Notes: a model not told the origin generated them from the letters alone. 34,429 bases of DNA from Treponema sp. (GCA_024402635.1 JAKSTJ010000026.1:1-34429); one strand, 5' to 3'. Shown: positions 22,864 to 30,469, counted from the stretch's first letter. Numbers and translations are program-made.

Positions 22864-23874
22864 ATGAAAATCCCAGTTTTTTTATATACCGGCCCAGAAT
22901 TCGGAAAAAGAAATGATGCAGTAGATGCAGCAAAAAAGAATTTCCAGAAAGAATTCGGTCAGTTAGATGAACATCTTTTTTATCTCCAGGAAACTCCTTT
23001 TAGCGAAGTAATGACTATTCTTCAAAGCGGAACTCTATTTTCAAATGGAGTTTGTGTTGTTTGCAAAGGGGTAGAACTGTTAAAGAAAAAAGAAGATATT
23101 CAGATGCTGGAAAACTGGATAAAAAATCCTTCTCAATCTGCCGGTTTAATTTTAGTTTCCGATGAAATTTCAGTTGATAATAAACTGGAAAAAATCATTC
23201 CAGAAGCAAATAAGAAAAAATTCTGGGAAATGTTTGAATCAGAACGTCTTCCTTGGGTAAAAAGTTTCTTTAATCAGAATCAGTTGAATATAGAAACCGA
23301 TGCTGCAGAATTAATTCTGGACATGGTAGAAAATAATACTCTTGCATTAAAAAATGAATGTTCCAGATTTGTAGTTTTGTTTCCTAAAAATACGACAATA
23401 ACCGCTGATGATGTAGAAAAAGTTCTGGTTCACAATAGAGAAGAAAATCCTTTTACTTTATTTAACGCCATTGCTGATTCTGATTCACCTGCAGAAAAAC
23501 GTTTTGAATCTGGTGTAGAAATTCTTCAGAAAATCCGTCTTTCAAAAGATAATTCTTCTGTAGTTATTATTGCTGGATTATCTTCTTGTTTCAGAAGACT
23601 TGTAGACTGGCATAATATTAATAAAGATTATTACGGTGCAGATGAAACTACCCTTAAGCAAAATGGATTTGCAAGTAAACCAATGAGAACTCAATATAGA
23701 AAAGCTGCAAAAATCTGGACAACAGGTCAGGCTACAGCTATTCTTGCAGTTTTAGCATCTACAGACATGGAAATTCGTTCCAGTGGTAAAACAATGGAAG
23801 ATGTTCTTCTGTATAAAATGCTTTATGAAATTGTAGTAAAAAAAGGTGCTTCTATTTCTGTTGCTGAATATTAA
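22864..23874 (+). CDS. holA: DNA polymerase III subunit delta
   Basis: A 336-residue clamp-loader subunit. The start MKIPVFLYTGPEFGKRNDAV, then FSEVMTILQSGTLFSNGVCVVCKGVELLKKKEDI, matches the delta N-terminal domain with a degenerate P-loop position (GPEFGKRN). LNIETDAAELILDMVENNTLALKNECSRFVVLF is the delta lid region. VEKVLVHNREENPFTLFNAIADSD leads into the C-terminal collar with LSSCFRRLVDW. The ATG comes six bases after the lexA stop and has no good ribosome site, so translation is probably coupled to lexA. Its stop is two bases from that of the converging PC4-like gene. Confidence 0.88.
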   Translation: MKIPVFLYTGPEFGKRNDAVDAAKKNFQKEFGQLDEHLFYLQETPFSEVMTILQSGTLFSNGVCVVCKGVELLKKKEDIQMLENWIKNPSQSAGLILVSDEISVDNKLEKIIPEANKKKFWEMFESERLPWVKSFFNQNQLNIETDAAELILDMVENNTLALKNECSRFVVLFPKNTTITADDVEKVLVHNREENPFTLFNAIADSDSPAEKRFESGVEILQKIRLSKDNSSVVIIAGLSSCFRRLVDWHNINKDYYGADETTLKQNGFASKPMRTQYRKAAKIWTTGQATAILAVLASTDMEIRSSGKTMEDVLLYKMLYEIVVKKGASISVAEY

Positions 23875-23876
23875 TT

Positions 23877-24104
23877 CTATTCAATTTCAATTCTGTTAAG
23901 TAAATCTTTTAAAGCAATCAATTCTTCTTTAGAAAAAGTTGAACCTTTGCCCATTTTCTGATGATCAGGAGACCAGCTTCTTAAATCATATTTTGCAGGT
24001 CTGCCACCCCAGGAAACCAGATTTAATTCCAGATTCCAGCCGCCTTTTCCGTCTGCTACAGTTCCGATATTTTTTTCAATACTAAAAGAAAAATCATCTG
24101 CCAT
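23877..24104 (-). CDS. PC4/YdbC-like single-stranded DNA-binding protein
   Basis: A 75-residue protein. MADDFSFSIEKNIGTVADGKGGWNLELNLVSWGGRPAKYDLRSWSPDHQKMGKG is close to the bacterial YdbC/PC4 p15 family (GGWxxELNLVSWxGRxxKYDxRxWSPDH). Such proteins bind single-stranded DNA as dimers. The start at 24104 is chosen over the upstream frame because GGAGG (24110-24114 on the minus strand) lies directly before it. A gene of 75 codons is usual in length. No terminator is seen between it and holA, which converges. Confidence 0.85.
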   Translation of the reverse strand: MADDFSFSIEKNIGTVADGKGGWNLELNLVSWGGRPAKYDLRSWSPDHQKMGKGSTFSKEELIALKDLLNRIEIE

Positions 24105-24211
24105 AAAAGCCTCCATTTACAATTTTAAGTCTAAAACTATAAAAATTCCAAAAAATTCATTAAAATTCTGGTTAAAAATCGTAGTATTTAGTACATCTAA
24201 ATAAAAATTCA

Positions 24212-24240
24212 TTGTAAGATTTATTTTTATACAGTAATAT
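24212..24240 (+). promoter_or_regulatory. Promoter of the lipoprotein/LysM-like pair
   Basis: TTGTAA (24212-24217), 17 bp, TAATAT (24235-24240). The start falls near 24247, and the leader contains GTGAGGA as ribosome site. Confidence 0.45.
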
Positions 24241-24268
24241 TATTATATATTAGAATGTGAGGACTGTT

Positions 24269-25306
24269 ATGAAAAAATTTGTTCTTAGTTTACTCGCAGT
24301 GTTATGTATTGCGTCTTTAATTTCCTGTGGTGAAGATCCACAAGTTGAAGATCCTGATACACCACCTGTAGAAGCTCCTATAGTTGAGCCAGACAAACCA
24401 GATGAGCCAGAAGAGGTTGATAACACTTTAGCACTTGCAACTCTTGATAAAGCAAGACAGGCTGCACTTGATATTGGAGCAGAAACAAAAGCTGCTGATC
24501 AGTTAAAAGCAATTGATGCTTTGTATGATTCTATAAAAGCAAAAGCAGAAACAAAAGTTGATGTTTCTAAAGATTCTCAGGATGTTACAAACCGATATTT
24601 AGCTCTTGCTGCATATATTAATGCAAAAGAAACCAAAGAAAAGGTTGATCAGACTGAAAAAGCATCTATAGCACAGCAGTTATATGATCAGGGTTGTACA
24701 GCTCTTGATGAAGCTGATGCTTTATTTGCAAATCCTGAGGCAACTGGAAAACAAATTCTTGAAAAAGCAACAAAAGCATCTGCAAACTTTAACGCAGTTC
24801 TTCTTGCTATTTCTAAGAAAGCTGCCAGAGACCAGAAAACATCTGCTTTAGATTCAAAGAAAAATGCTGAATCTGTAAAAGCACAGGTTTCAATGAAAGA
24901 TAAATACAACGAAGCTGTTGCACTTGTAAGAAAAGGTGATCAGTTATATGCAACTCAGGATCCTTTAAAAGCTTTAGATAATTACAAAGCTGCAGGTGAA
25001 ATATTTGAACAGCTCTATGTTGAAGTTTCAGAAAAACGTGCTGCTGCATTAAAAGCAATTGAAGAAGCTAAAAAAGCTGTAGAAGAAAGTTCAAATGTTG
25101 CTGCTTCTGCCGATGCTGAAAAACCAATTACAGCTCCTGTAGAAGGAATTGAAGAAGAAGGCACAGTACTTTTGGAAGAAGATACTTATGAAGATCCAGC
25201 TGCTTCTACTGTAGAACTTTCTGAAGATGTAGAAGATCCTTTAAGAGATGCAATTGATCAGATAAAGGAAGATGTTAAAGAATCTGTATATCAAGGGGAA
25301 AAATAA
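24269..25306 (+). CDS. Lipoprotein with acidic proline-rich tether and helical repeats
   Basis: A 345-residue lipoprotein (lipobox LISC, Cys20). A 30-residue tether rich in Asp, Glu and Pro (EDPQVEDPDTPPVEAPIVEP) follows, then alanine-rich amphipathic helices (about 55-285) with TPR-like units such as YNEAVALVRKGDQLYATQDPLKALDNYKAAGEIFEQLY, and an acidic tail. The start ATG at 24269 is preferred to GTG at 24257 because GAGGA lies between them. The stop overlaps the next start (TAATG), so the two are coupled. Length and gene order resemble the T. pallidum tmpA-tmpB pair, but I could not compare sequences, so this is only a possibility. Function unknown. Confidence 0.65.
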   Translation: MKKFVLSLLAVLCIASLISCGEDPQVEDPDTPPVEAPIVEPDKPDEPEEVDNTLALATLDKARQAALDIGAETKAADQLKAIDALYDSIKAKAETKVDVSKDSQDVTNRYLALAAYINAKETKEKVDQTEKASIAQQLYDQGCTALDEADALFANPEATGKQILEKATKASANFNAVLLAISKKAARDQKTSALDSKKNAESVKAQVSMKDKYNEAVALVRKGDQLYATQDPLKALDNYKAAGEIFEQLYVEVSEKRAAALKAIEEAKKAVEESSNVAASADAEKPITAPVEGIEEEGTVLLEEDTYEDPAASTVELSEDVEDPLRDAIDQIKEDVKESVYQGEK

Positions 25307-26004
25307 TGAAACGCGTATTTGGATTAATAATTATTTCATTTTTAGCAGGTTCATTATTTGCTGCTAACTTAAGTTATAAAAACAACAGATATCAGAAATT
25401 AGCTGATGAATATACAGTAAAAGCTGAACGTGCTATGGATGCTGGTCAGTATGATGATGCTGTTGAATATTCAAGATTAGCTGCTGAAAATGCTGAATTG
25501 TCAAAAGCATACATTGCTATGATGCTTGCAAGAGGTGAAGCTGATGAAAATATGTCTGTAGCAAGAAATAAGCTTGCATGGGCAGAAAAAATTGATGCTA
25601 TGAATACATTCCCAATGGCTTATACAGCTGCTAAAGAAAATCTTGATGCTGCAGAAGCTGCTTATGCTTCAGAAGATTGGGCTAAAGCTGCAGAATTGGC
25701 AAAACTTTCAGTTGCATCTTTAGACGGTGTTAGAGAAGTTATTCCACTTCCAGAACTTTACATTGTTCGTCCATGGGCAGAAACAAAAGACTGTTACTGG
25801 AATATTTCAGGAAGACCTTATATTTATAACAACCCATTACTCTGGGAAAACCTTTATCAGGCAAATAAAGATAATATGCCAAGACCAAATGATCCTAACT
25901 TAATTCATCCTGGTATGAAAATGAAGGTTCCAAGTTTAACTGGTGAATATCGTAAAGGTACATATGATCCTAAAAAAGAATATGAACCATACGGAAGTAA
26001 CTAA
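25306..26004 (+). CDS. Periplasmic protein with TPR-like helices and C-terminal LysM-like domain
   Basis: A 232-residue protein with a signal peptide cleaved after SLFA or SLFAA (residue 19-20). Helical residues about 30-140 contain AERAMDAGQYDDAVEYSRLAAENAE and DAAEAAYASEDWAKAAELAKLSV. The C-terminal part, LYIVRPWAETKDCYWNISGRPYIYNNPLLWENLYQANKD, then PNLIHPGMKMKVPSL, has the LysM pattern (YxVxxxDxxxxIA...W..LY.AN...I.NPxxIxPGxxLxIP). That points to peptidoglycan binding in the periplasm. Its ATG overlaps the lipoprotein stop by one base. A terminator follows. A structural role at cell wall and envelope together with the lipoprotein is inferred. Confidence 0.75.
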   Translation: MKRVFGLIIISFLAGSLFAANLSYKNNRYQKLADEYTVKAERAMDAGQYDDAVEYSRLAAENAELSKAYIAMMLARGEADENMSVARNKLAWAEKIDAMNTFPMAYTAAKENLDAAEAAYASEDWAKAAELAKLSVASLDGVREVIPLPELYIVRPWAETKDCYWNISGRPYIYNNPLLWENLYQANKDNMPRPNDPNLIHPGMKMKVPSLTGEYRKGTYDPKKEYEPYGSN

Positions 26005-26023
26005 TATTTACAATGGTTAAAAA

Positions 26024-26060
26024 AATAAACCGGCTGTTTCCAGTCGGTTTATTTTTTTTT
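26024..26060 (+). terminator. Rho-independent terminator between converging genes
   Basis: AATAAACCGGCTG (26024-26036), loop TTTC, CAGTCGGTTTATT (26041-26053, one G-T pair), then T to 26060. The A-rich flank means that it can also end the Nudix gene on the other strand. Confidence 0.9.
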
Positions 26061-26072
26061 AACTCAATTAAA

Positions 26073-26633
26073 CTACATTCTATGTTTTAAATACATGAAC
26101 AATGCAGCTGCCATTAAACCATGAGGAAATTCCTCTGTCCCCATGTTTTTAATTATTTCGTCTTTAGGAACTTCAATATAATTTATAAATTCATCATGAT
26201 CCAAGTGCTGTGTTCCTGTTGGAATTAAATCTTCTGCAAGAAAAAAATGAATATGATTAGAAAAAAGGGCAGGGTTTGGATTTACAGAACCTAATTTTGT
26301 AAGTTTATTGGTTTTAAATCCGGTTTCTTCTTCCAGTTCTCTTCTGGCTGCAGTTTCTGGTTTTTCTCCTGCATCAATAACTCCACCGGGAAATTCTACA
26401 CTAAGTTTATTTTCACCATGACGCCATTGTTTTACCATTAAAAAATTATTGTCTTTTTCTGCAATTGTTACTACCCAGTCCCGTGCATTCATAACAATGT
26501 AATCTCCTGAAACACCAGAAGAAGAAACATTGTGTCTGGAAGTTACATCAAAAACACAGGTGGAAAGAATAGTTTTACATTCACCTTCTGTCCATTTAAG
26601 TTTTTCATCATCTTTTGAAAAGTAAGATTTCAT
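26073..26633 (-). CDS. Nudix hydrolase (ADP-ribose pyrophosphatase-like)
   Basis: A 186-residue hydrolase. The Nudix box GX5EX7REUXEEXGU is complete from Gly84 to Phe106 (GVIDAGEKPETAARRELEEETGF). VVTIAEKDNNFLMVKQWRHGENKLSVEFPGG before the box and NPNPALFSNHIHFFLAEDL after it resemble ADP-ribose/NDP-sugar pyrophosphatases. The exact substrate is not decided. AGAGGA precedes the start. It is divergent from the cytidylate kinase-like gene; the 89 bp between them carries that gene's promoter. Confidence 0.88.
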   Translation of the reverse strand: MKSYFSKDDEKLKWTEGECKTILSTCVFDVTSRHNVSSSGVSGDYIVMNARDWVVTIAEKDNNFLMVKQWRHGENKLSVEFPGGVIDAGEKPETAARRELEEETGFKTNKLTKLGSVNPNPALFSNHIHFFLAEDLIPTGTQHLDHDEFINYIEVPKDEIIKNMGTEEFPHGLMAAALFMYLKHRM

Positions 26634-26649
26634 ATTTTTCCTCTTTTTT

Positions 26650-26678
26650 TTGACAGATTTTAAAACCAGATTTATTAT
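26650..26678 (+). promoter_or_regulatory. Promoter of the cytidylate kinase-like gene
   Basis: Consensus TTGACA (26650-26655), 17 bp, TATTAT (26673-26678). Start near 26685; AGGAGG follows at 26712-26717. Confidence 0.75.
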
Positions 26679-26722
26679 TATTTAACGCATATATATTGTC
26701 AATTATAAATCAGGAGGATGCT

Positions 26723-27544
26723 ATGGCTATAATAACTCTTTCCCGTCAAGTTGGTGCACGAGGTGATGAAGTTGCATTAGAAATTGAAAAAAAATTGGGT
26801 TATACATTTATTACAAGAAAAGATGTTGAAAAAAGAATAGTTGAATTAGGTTTTCCTGAGTCAAAAATGCCAAAATATGATGAAAGAAAACCAGGTTTTT
26901 TTGCATCAATGGCTAAAGACAGAGATTTATATATAAATTTAACTCATTATGCAATGCTGGAAGCTGCTACAAAAAATAATACAATTTTTATTGGAAGAGG
27001 CTCATTTGCATTATTTCATCAGTATGCAAATAATATTTCTGCTAGAATTGTAGCCGATGAAAAAACTCGCATTGACCGTTTAATGCAGGAAAAAGACTGG
27101 TCAGAAAAGAAAGCCTTGCAAAGAATAACTGAAAGCGATGCAAATCGTCTTGGATTTCATAAAAACTTTTACAATGTAGATGTATCAAATCCGGAAAACT
27201 ATCATCTGGTAGTAAATACAGGAGTTTTATCAGATTTGCAGTGTGCAGACTTAATAAGCAGTGTTGTAAAATCAAAAATTACAGAAACTGAAGAAAAAGA
27301 AGGAATGAAGAACATAGAAATAATGTTCAAAATTCAGGGCGTAGTAAATAAAATTTTTACAGAAGAACAGGTTAATATTGAGTTCATGCATGCAAATATT
27401 GAAGATGGAACAATTGTACTTTATGGAGTTTGCGAATCAATTGCTCTGGTAGAAAAAGCACTTAATGTTTTCCGACGGGAATTGCCAGATTATCCTGTAA
27501 AATCGTCGGTAAGTTTAATTCATAATTACAAGAGTTTTCAGTAG
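26723..27544 (+). CDS. Cytidylate kinase-like protein with C-terminal extra (BON-like) domain
   Basis: A 273-residue protein. The N-terminal kinase-like part starts ITLSRQVGARGDEVALEIEKKLGY, a form of the P-loop used in the cytidylate kinase-like family. FIGRGSFALFHQYANNISARIVADEKTRIDRLMQEKDWS is the conserved middle, with the DANRLGFHKNFYNVDVSNPENYHLVVNTG region after it. From about residue 198 a second domain (NIEIMFKIQGVVNKIFTEEQVNIEFMHANIEDGTIVLYGVCESIALVEKALNVFRRELPD) looks like a BON or other small alpha/beta domain. Nucleotide substrate unproven. The start at 26723 replaces the longer frame (from 26696) because AGGAGG precedes it. Single-gene unit with a consensus promoter. Confidence 0.75.
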   Translation: MAIITLSRQVGARGDEVALEIEKKLGYTFITRKDVEKRIVELGFPESKMPKYDERKPGFFASMAKDRDLYINLTHYAMLEAATKNNTIFIGRGSFALFHQYANNISARIVADEKTRIDRLMQEKDWSEKKALQRITESDANRLGFHKNFYNVDVSNPENYHLVVNTGVLSDLQCADLISSVVKSKITETEEKEGMKNIEIMFKIQGVVNKIFTEEQVNIEFMHANIEDGTIVLYGVCESIALVEKALNVFRRELPDYPVKSSVSLIHNYKSFQ

Positions 27545-27566
27545 CGTTAATAAATAATCTATTTTC

Positions 27567-27601
27567 TTGACATTTATTTCGTATATTGTGATACTTTAAA
27601 T
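27567..27601 (+). promoter_or_regulatory. Promoter of the phosphatidyltransferase gene, leaderless arrangement
   Basis: Consensus TTGACA (27567-27572), 17 bp, GATACT (27590-27595). Seven bases past it is the ATG at 27602, so mRNA would begin at the start codon. No ribosome site is present. Confidence 0.6.
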
Positions 27602-28231
27602 ATGAAACTTGCAAATAAATTTACTTTTGTACGAATTGTAATAGCACCAGTTTTTCTTTTGCTTTATTACATTCCAATCTGGACAGGTTTGTTTCCTCGT
27701 CTTTCAATGTGTATAGCAATTCCTTTGCTAATTTTTGGTGAATTTACAGATTTTTTAGATGGATATTATGCACGCAAATTAAATGATGTAAGCGATTTTG
27801 GAAAATTATTTGATCCATTTGCAGATGTTTTCTTACATCTTTCTTCTTTTGTTTGTTATATGTCATCTTATGGTGTTCTGGTAACTGGTTCCGATGGAAA
27901 TCCTGTATGTTCCGGTTATTTAATTCCAGCTTTGTTTATTCTTGTAATGTGGCGTGAATTTGGTCAGAATTTTTTAAGAATGGTTGCCGCAAAACAAGGA
28001 ATTGCAATTGGAGCCAGAAAAGGTGGAAAAGTTAAAACCGTTGTTTATATTATCAGCAGTTTCTATGCTCTTTTCCTTGAAACTTTAGTTCGATTTGGTG
28101 CTGTTCCAGAATGTTTTGGAATCTTAAAAATGATTCTTACAGGACTTTTTGTAATCTGTATTATTTTAAGTTATGCATCATTTATAGATTATTTAATTCA
28201 CTTTGGAAAAAATCTAAAATCTGCACAGTAA
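27602..28231 (+). CDS. pgsA: CDP-alcohol phosphatidyltransferase, probably phosphatidylglycerophosphate synthase
   Basis: A 209-residue membrane enzyme that transfers the phosphatidyl group of CDP-diacylglycerol to an alcohol, probably glycerol-3-phosphate. The complete motif D(x2)DG(x2)AR(x8)G(x3)D(x3)D runs from Asp50 to Asp75 (DFLDGYYARKLNDVSDFG, then KLFDPFAD). About six hydrophobic segments follow the family topology. KQGIAIGARKGGKVKTVVYIISSF resembles the PgsA loop. Other CDP-alcohol transferases (such as phosphatidylserine-type) cannot be excluded. It is a single-gene unit with a consensus -35 and apparently no leader. It converges with hsp20 at a shared terminator. Confidence 0.82.
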   Translation: MKLANKFTFVRIVIAPVFLLLYYIPIWTGLFPRLSMCIAIPLLIFGEFTDFLDGYYARKLNDVSDFGKLFDPFADVFLHLSSFVCYMSSYGVLVTGSDGNPVCSGYLIPALFILVMWREFGQNFLRMVAAKQGIAIGARKGGKVKTVVYIISSFYALFLETLVRFGAVPECFGILKMILTGLFVICIILSYASFIDYLIHFGKNLKSAQ

Positions 28232-28243
28232 TTAAAATTAAAC

Positions 28244-28284
28244 AAAAAAAACTGCAACTGAATTTCTTCGGCTGCAGTTTTTTA
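28244..28284. terminator. Bidirectional terminator between pgsA and hsp20
   Basis: An A-run plus ACTGCA (28251-28256) pairs with TGCAGT (28273-28278) plus a T-run; an inner stem CTGAA/TTCGG closes on TTTC. Works in both directions. Confidence 0.85.
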
Positions 28285-28291
28285 TTTAACC

Positions 28292-28726
28292 TTAGCAGGC
28301 TTCAATCATAATTTTTTTAGGAGCTTCAATTGCTTTTTTCTGCATTTGAATTGTCAGAACACCGTTTTTGAAGTTTGCAGTTACAGATTCAGAATCAATG
28401 TCCTGTGGTAAGGTAAATGAACGCTGGAATGTACTTAAGCGGCGTTCTTTAAGTAAATATTTCTTTCCTTCTTTTTTAGCTTCTTTTTCGTCTTTTTTCT
28501 CAGTTTTTTCCTGATTTACAGATTCAATTGTTAAAACATCTTTGTGAAGTTCAATATTTACATCATTTTCGTTTCGTCCAGGCAATTCCATTTCTAAAGT
28601 ATAAGAATCTTTGTCTTCCAAAACATCTACACGAGGTGAACTTACAGGTGCATGATAAATAACACTTGGAGTTACATCTGCCATTACGTCGTCAAAAAGT
28701 GAATTAAAAAGTGAAAGTTCGTTCAT
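28292..28726 (-). CDS. Small heat shock protein, Hsp20 family
   Basis: A 144-residue ATP-independent chaperone. The alpha-crystallin domain spans about residues 31-135: PRVDVLEDKDSYTLEMELPGRNENDVNIELHKDVLTIES, then RRLSTFQRSFTLPQDIDSESVTANFKNGVLTIQM with the A-x-x-x-NGVLTI motif at its end. It has a lysine/glutamate-rich loop (EKTEKKDEKEAKKEGKK) in the middle and a basic C-terminus. AGAGG stands before the ATG. The upstream region has a TTGGCACG-N4-TTGC motif, a near-consensus sigma-54 promoter, rather than a CIRCE element or sigma-32 promoter. The hsp20 gene is therefore likely under RpoN and an enhancer-binding protein, or another unseen control. Confidence 0.93.
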   Translation of the reverse strand: MNELSLFNSLFDDVMADVTPSVIYHAPVSSPRVDVLEDKDSYTLEMELPGRNENDVNIELHKDVLTIESVNQEKTEKKDEKEAKKEGKKYLLKERRLSTFQRSFTLPQDIDSESVTANFKNGVLTIQMQKKAIEAPKKIMIEAC

Positions 28727-28756
28727 AATAAAACCTCTTAAAAATTAAAATTAATT

Positions 28757-28771
28757 TGTACTTACTGTACA
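28757..28771. promoter_or_regulatory. Inverted repeat at the predicted hsp20 start site
   Basis: TGTAC (28757-28761), TTACT, GTACA (28767-28771). It overlaps the predicted start (about 28771), where a regulator could bind. Confidence 0.4.
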
Positions 28772-28780
28772 TTAAATATT

Positions 28781-28798
28781 ATGCAATTTTCGTGCCAA
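28781..28798 (-). promoter_or_regulatory. Sigma-54-type -24/-12 promoter of hsp20
   Basis: TTGGCACGAAAATTGCAT on the minus strand matches the RpoN consensus TGGCACG-N4-TTGC with the correct GG to GC distance. Predicted start is near 28771, about 45 bases before the ATG. Confidence 0.7.
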
Positions 28799-28844
28799 GT
28801 ATAAAGAAAAATAAAAAAAATTAATATTTAGCCCGAATTTTCTT

Positions 28845-28929
28845 AAAAACAGGGTGTTCCGCACTTCGGTAACCCTCAGCCTCCTCAAAACCAGAGGTTT
28901 CTGCGGTGGCCATGGTGCTCCATACCCTG
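28845..28929 (-). ncRNA. GC-rich structured element with T-run, possible small RNA or terminator
   Basis: Read on the minus strand it is bracketed by CAGGGT and ACCCTG, then five U. Inside, ATGG-AGCA-CCAT is a hairpin, and CCGCA/TGCGG encloses a further arm with AACC/GGTT or CCTC/GAGG. It is unlike the AT-rich surroundings, does not have the conserved SRP RNA core and does not match other housekeeping RNAs I know. The remaining gap, 28930-29030, shows nothing further. Confidence 0.4.
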
Positions 28930-29030
28930 GGGCAAATTGTTCAATCACGATAAAAAGGACTCATTTTAGAAGGAAAATATAAGTAAACTGTGTCAAAAAG
29001 TCTCAGCTTATTTATAAAATAATTTTATTT

Positions 29031-29106
29031 GGGGCGTTGCGGGGTGAAACCCTGCAGGGTGGGTAGGAACCAACGAAGTGGGGCCGCAGGGAGGGGCTCC
29101 TCCCTC
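29031..29106 (-). repeat. Dispersed GC-rich intergenic element, copy 2
   Basis: It begins after the radA stop with AGGGAGG-AGCC-CCTCCCT (29088-29105), then has a CCTACCCA block and a CCCTGCAGGG palindrome, and ends in CCCGCAACGCCCC. The opening hairpin, CCTACCCA and the ending are shared with the element at 5668-5773. It probably also serves as the end of the radA transcript. Confidence 0.7.
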
Positions 29107-29110
29107 TTTT

Positions 29111-30469
29111 TTACTTAAATAATTTTTGCACCAGTTCTTTAATATTCTGAACTTTGTTTGAAGCGTCGGAATCTTCTGGAGTAATAATATTTGTAAATCC
29201 AAGATTTTGTGCGGCGTTAATTCTTTGTTTTGCTTTTGTAACCGGTCTGATTTCTCCTGCAAGACTTAATTCACCAAAAACAGCTGTATTTGAACTTACC
29301 GGAATATCGGTGCGGGCAGAATAAAGGGCAGCGGCAATAGCACCATCTATTGAACTTTCAGATAATTTAACTCCACCAGCAACATTTACATAAATATCCT
29401 GATCTACAAACTTTAGGCCACATCTTTTTTCAATAACGGCTGCAATTCTGGCAACTCTACCTGTATCAATTTTTTCACTGTAAATTCTGGAAATTGAAGC
29501 TTTTGCCGGAACTGTAAGAGCCTGTATTTCAACAAGAAAAACTCTTGTGCCTTCAAAAACTGGTGTACATGCAACTCCTGCCGGCTGATTTTCACGACGT
29601 TTTGTTAAAAAAAGTGATGAAGGGTCTTGTACAGGAACCAGTCCTTTTGCTGTCATACTGAAAATCCCGATTTCATCTACTGAACCAAAACGGTTTTTCT
29701 GTGCATGCAAAAATCTTATATCATCGTTGTTGCGTTCAAAAGAAATAACTGTATCTACCATGTGTTCCAGTGATTTTGGACCGGCAATTGTTCCTTCCTT
29801 TGTAACGTGGGCTGTCATTATTAAAACGGAATCCCGTTCTTTTACCCAGGAAATAAATTCATTTGCACAATATTTAAGCTGGTTTACTGTTCCTGGAATT
29901 ATTCCTGCTTCTGCCGAATAAATTGTTTGGATTGAATCTATTATTACTAAATCTGGTTTTATTGTGTCTAAAGCATCTAAAGTATCTTCAAGACGGTTTG
30001 TGCATAATAATTGAATTCCACTACAGTTTATTTCTAGTCTGTCGGCTCTATCTTTTATTTGTGCCGCAGATTCTTCTCCGCTGACATATAAAATTTTTCC
30101 GGTGCTTCCTAAGGATTTTGCAGCGCTGGCAGTTGTTTGTAAAAGCAGGGTAGATTTTCCAATTCCAGGTTCGCCTCCTAAAAGGATTGCGGAACGTTTT
30201 GTAGCACCGCCGCCTAAAACTCTGTCAAATTCGGAAATTCCTGTAGAAAGTCTTACGTTTTTCTGGGCTTCAATGGTTGAAAGATTTACAGGTTTAGATT
30301 TTTCAACTTCTGCAGAACCTCTGCCTGCTGGTGTAACATGATTGTTGTCTATAATGGTTTCTTCTAAAGTATTCCATTCACCGCAAGTCGGACATCTTCC
30401 AAGCCATCTTGGTTGACTGTATCCGCAGGAAGAGCATTTGTAAATTATTGAGCCGCTTTTTTTTGCCAT
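29111..30469 (-). CDS. radA: DNA repair protein RadA
   Basis: A 452-residue recombination helper of the RadA/Sms family. The N-terminal zinc finger has Cys12, Cys15, Cys26 and Cys29. Walker A is GGEPGIGKST (98-107), Walker B is LVIIDSI (about 174-180), the RadA-specific KNRFG is at 258-262, and a Lon-like C-terminal domain follows (KASISRIYSEKIDTGRVARIAAVIEKRCG, GGVKLSESSIDGAIAAALYSA). It drives branch migration in recombinational repair. Its ATG directly follows the stop of cysE (TAAATG), with AAGGAA as ribosome site, so the two are cotranscribed. Normal length. Confidence 0.96.
   Translation of the reverse strand: MAKKSGSIIYKCSSCGYSQPRWLGRCPTCGEWNTLEETIIDNNHVTPAGRGSAEVEKSKPVNLSTIEAQKNVRLSTGISEFDRVLGGGATKRSAILLGGEPGIGKSTLLLQTTASAAKSLGSTGKILYVSGEESAAQIKDRADRLEINCSGIQLLCTNRLEDTLDALDTIKPDLVIIDSIQTIYSAEAGIIPGTVNQLKYCANEFISWVKERDSVLIMTAHVTKEGTIAGPKSLEHMVDTVISFERNNDDIRFLHAQKNRFGSVDEIGIFSMTAKGLVPVQDPSSLFLTKRRENQPAGVACTPVFEGTRVFLVEIQALTVPAKASISRIYSEKIDTGRVARIAAVIEKRCGLKFVDQDIYVNVAGGVKLSESSIDGAIAAALYSARTDIPVSSNTAVFGELSLAGEIRPVTKAKQRINAAQNLGFTNIITPEDSDASNKVQNIKELVQKLFK

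Noticed and set aside
28845..28935. Signal recognition particle RNA or tmRNA
   Set aside because: The conserved SRP core with GGAAG tetraloop region is missing and the length does not fit tmRNA.
29008..29262. 84-codon minus-strand frame ending in the GC-rich element
   Set aside because: Overlaps radA out of frame and reads into the dispersed repeat; not a real gene.
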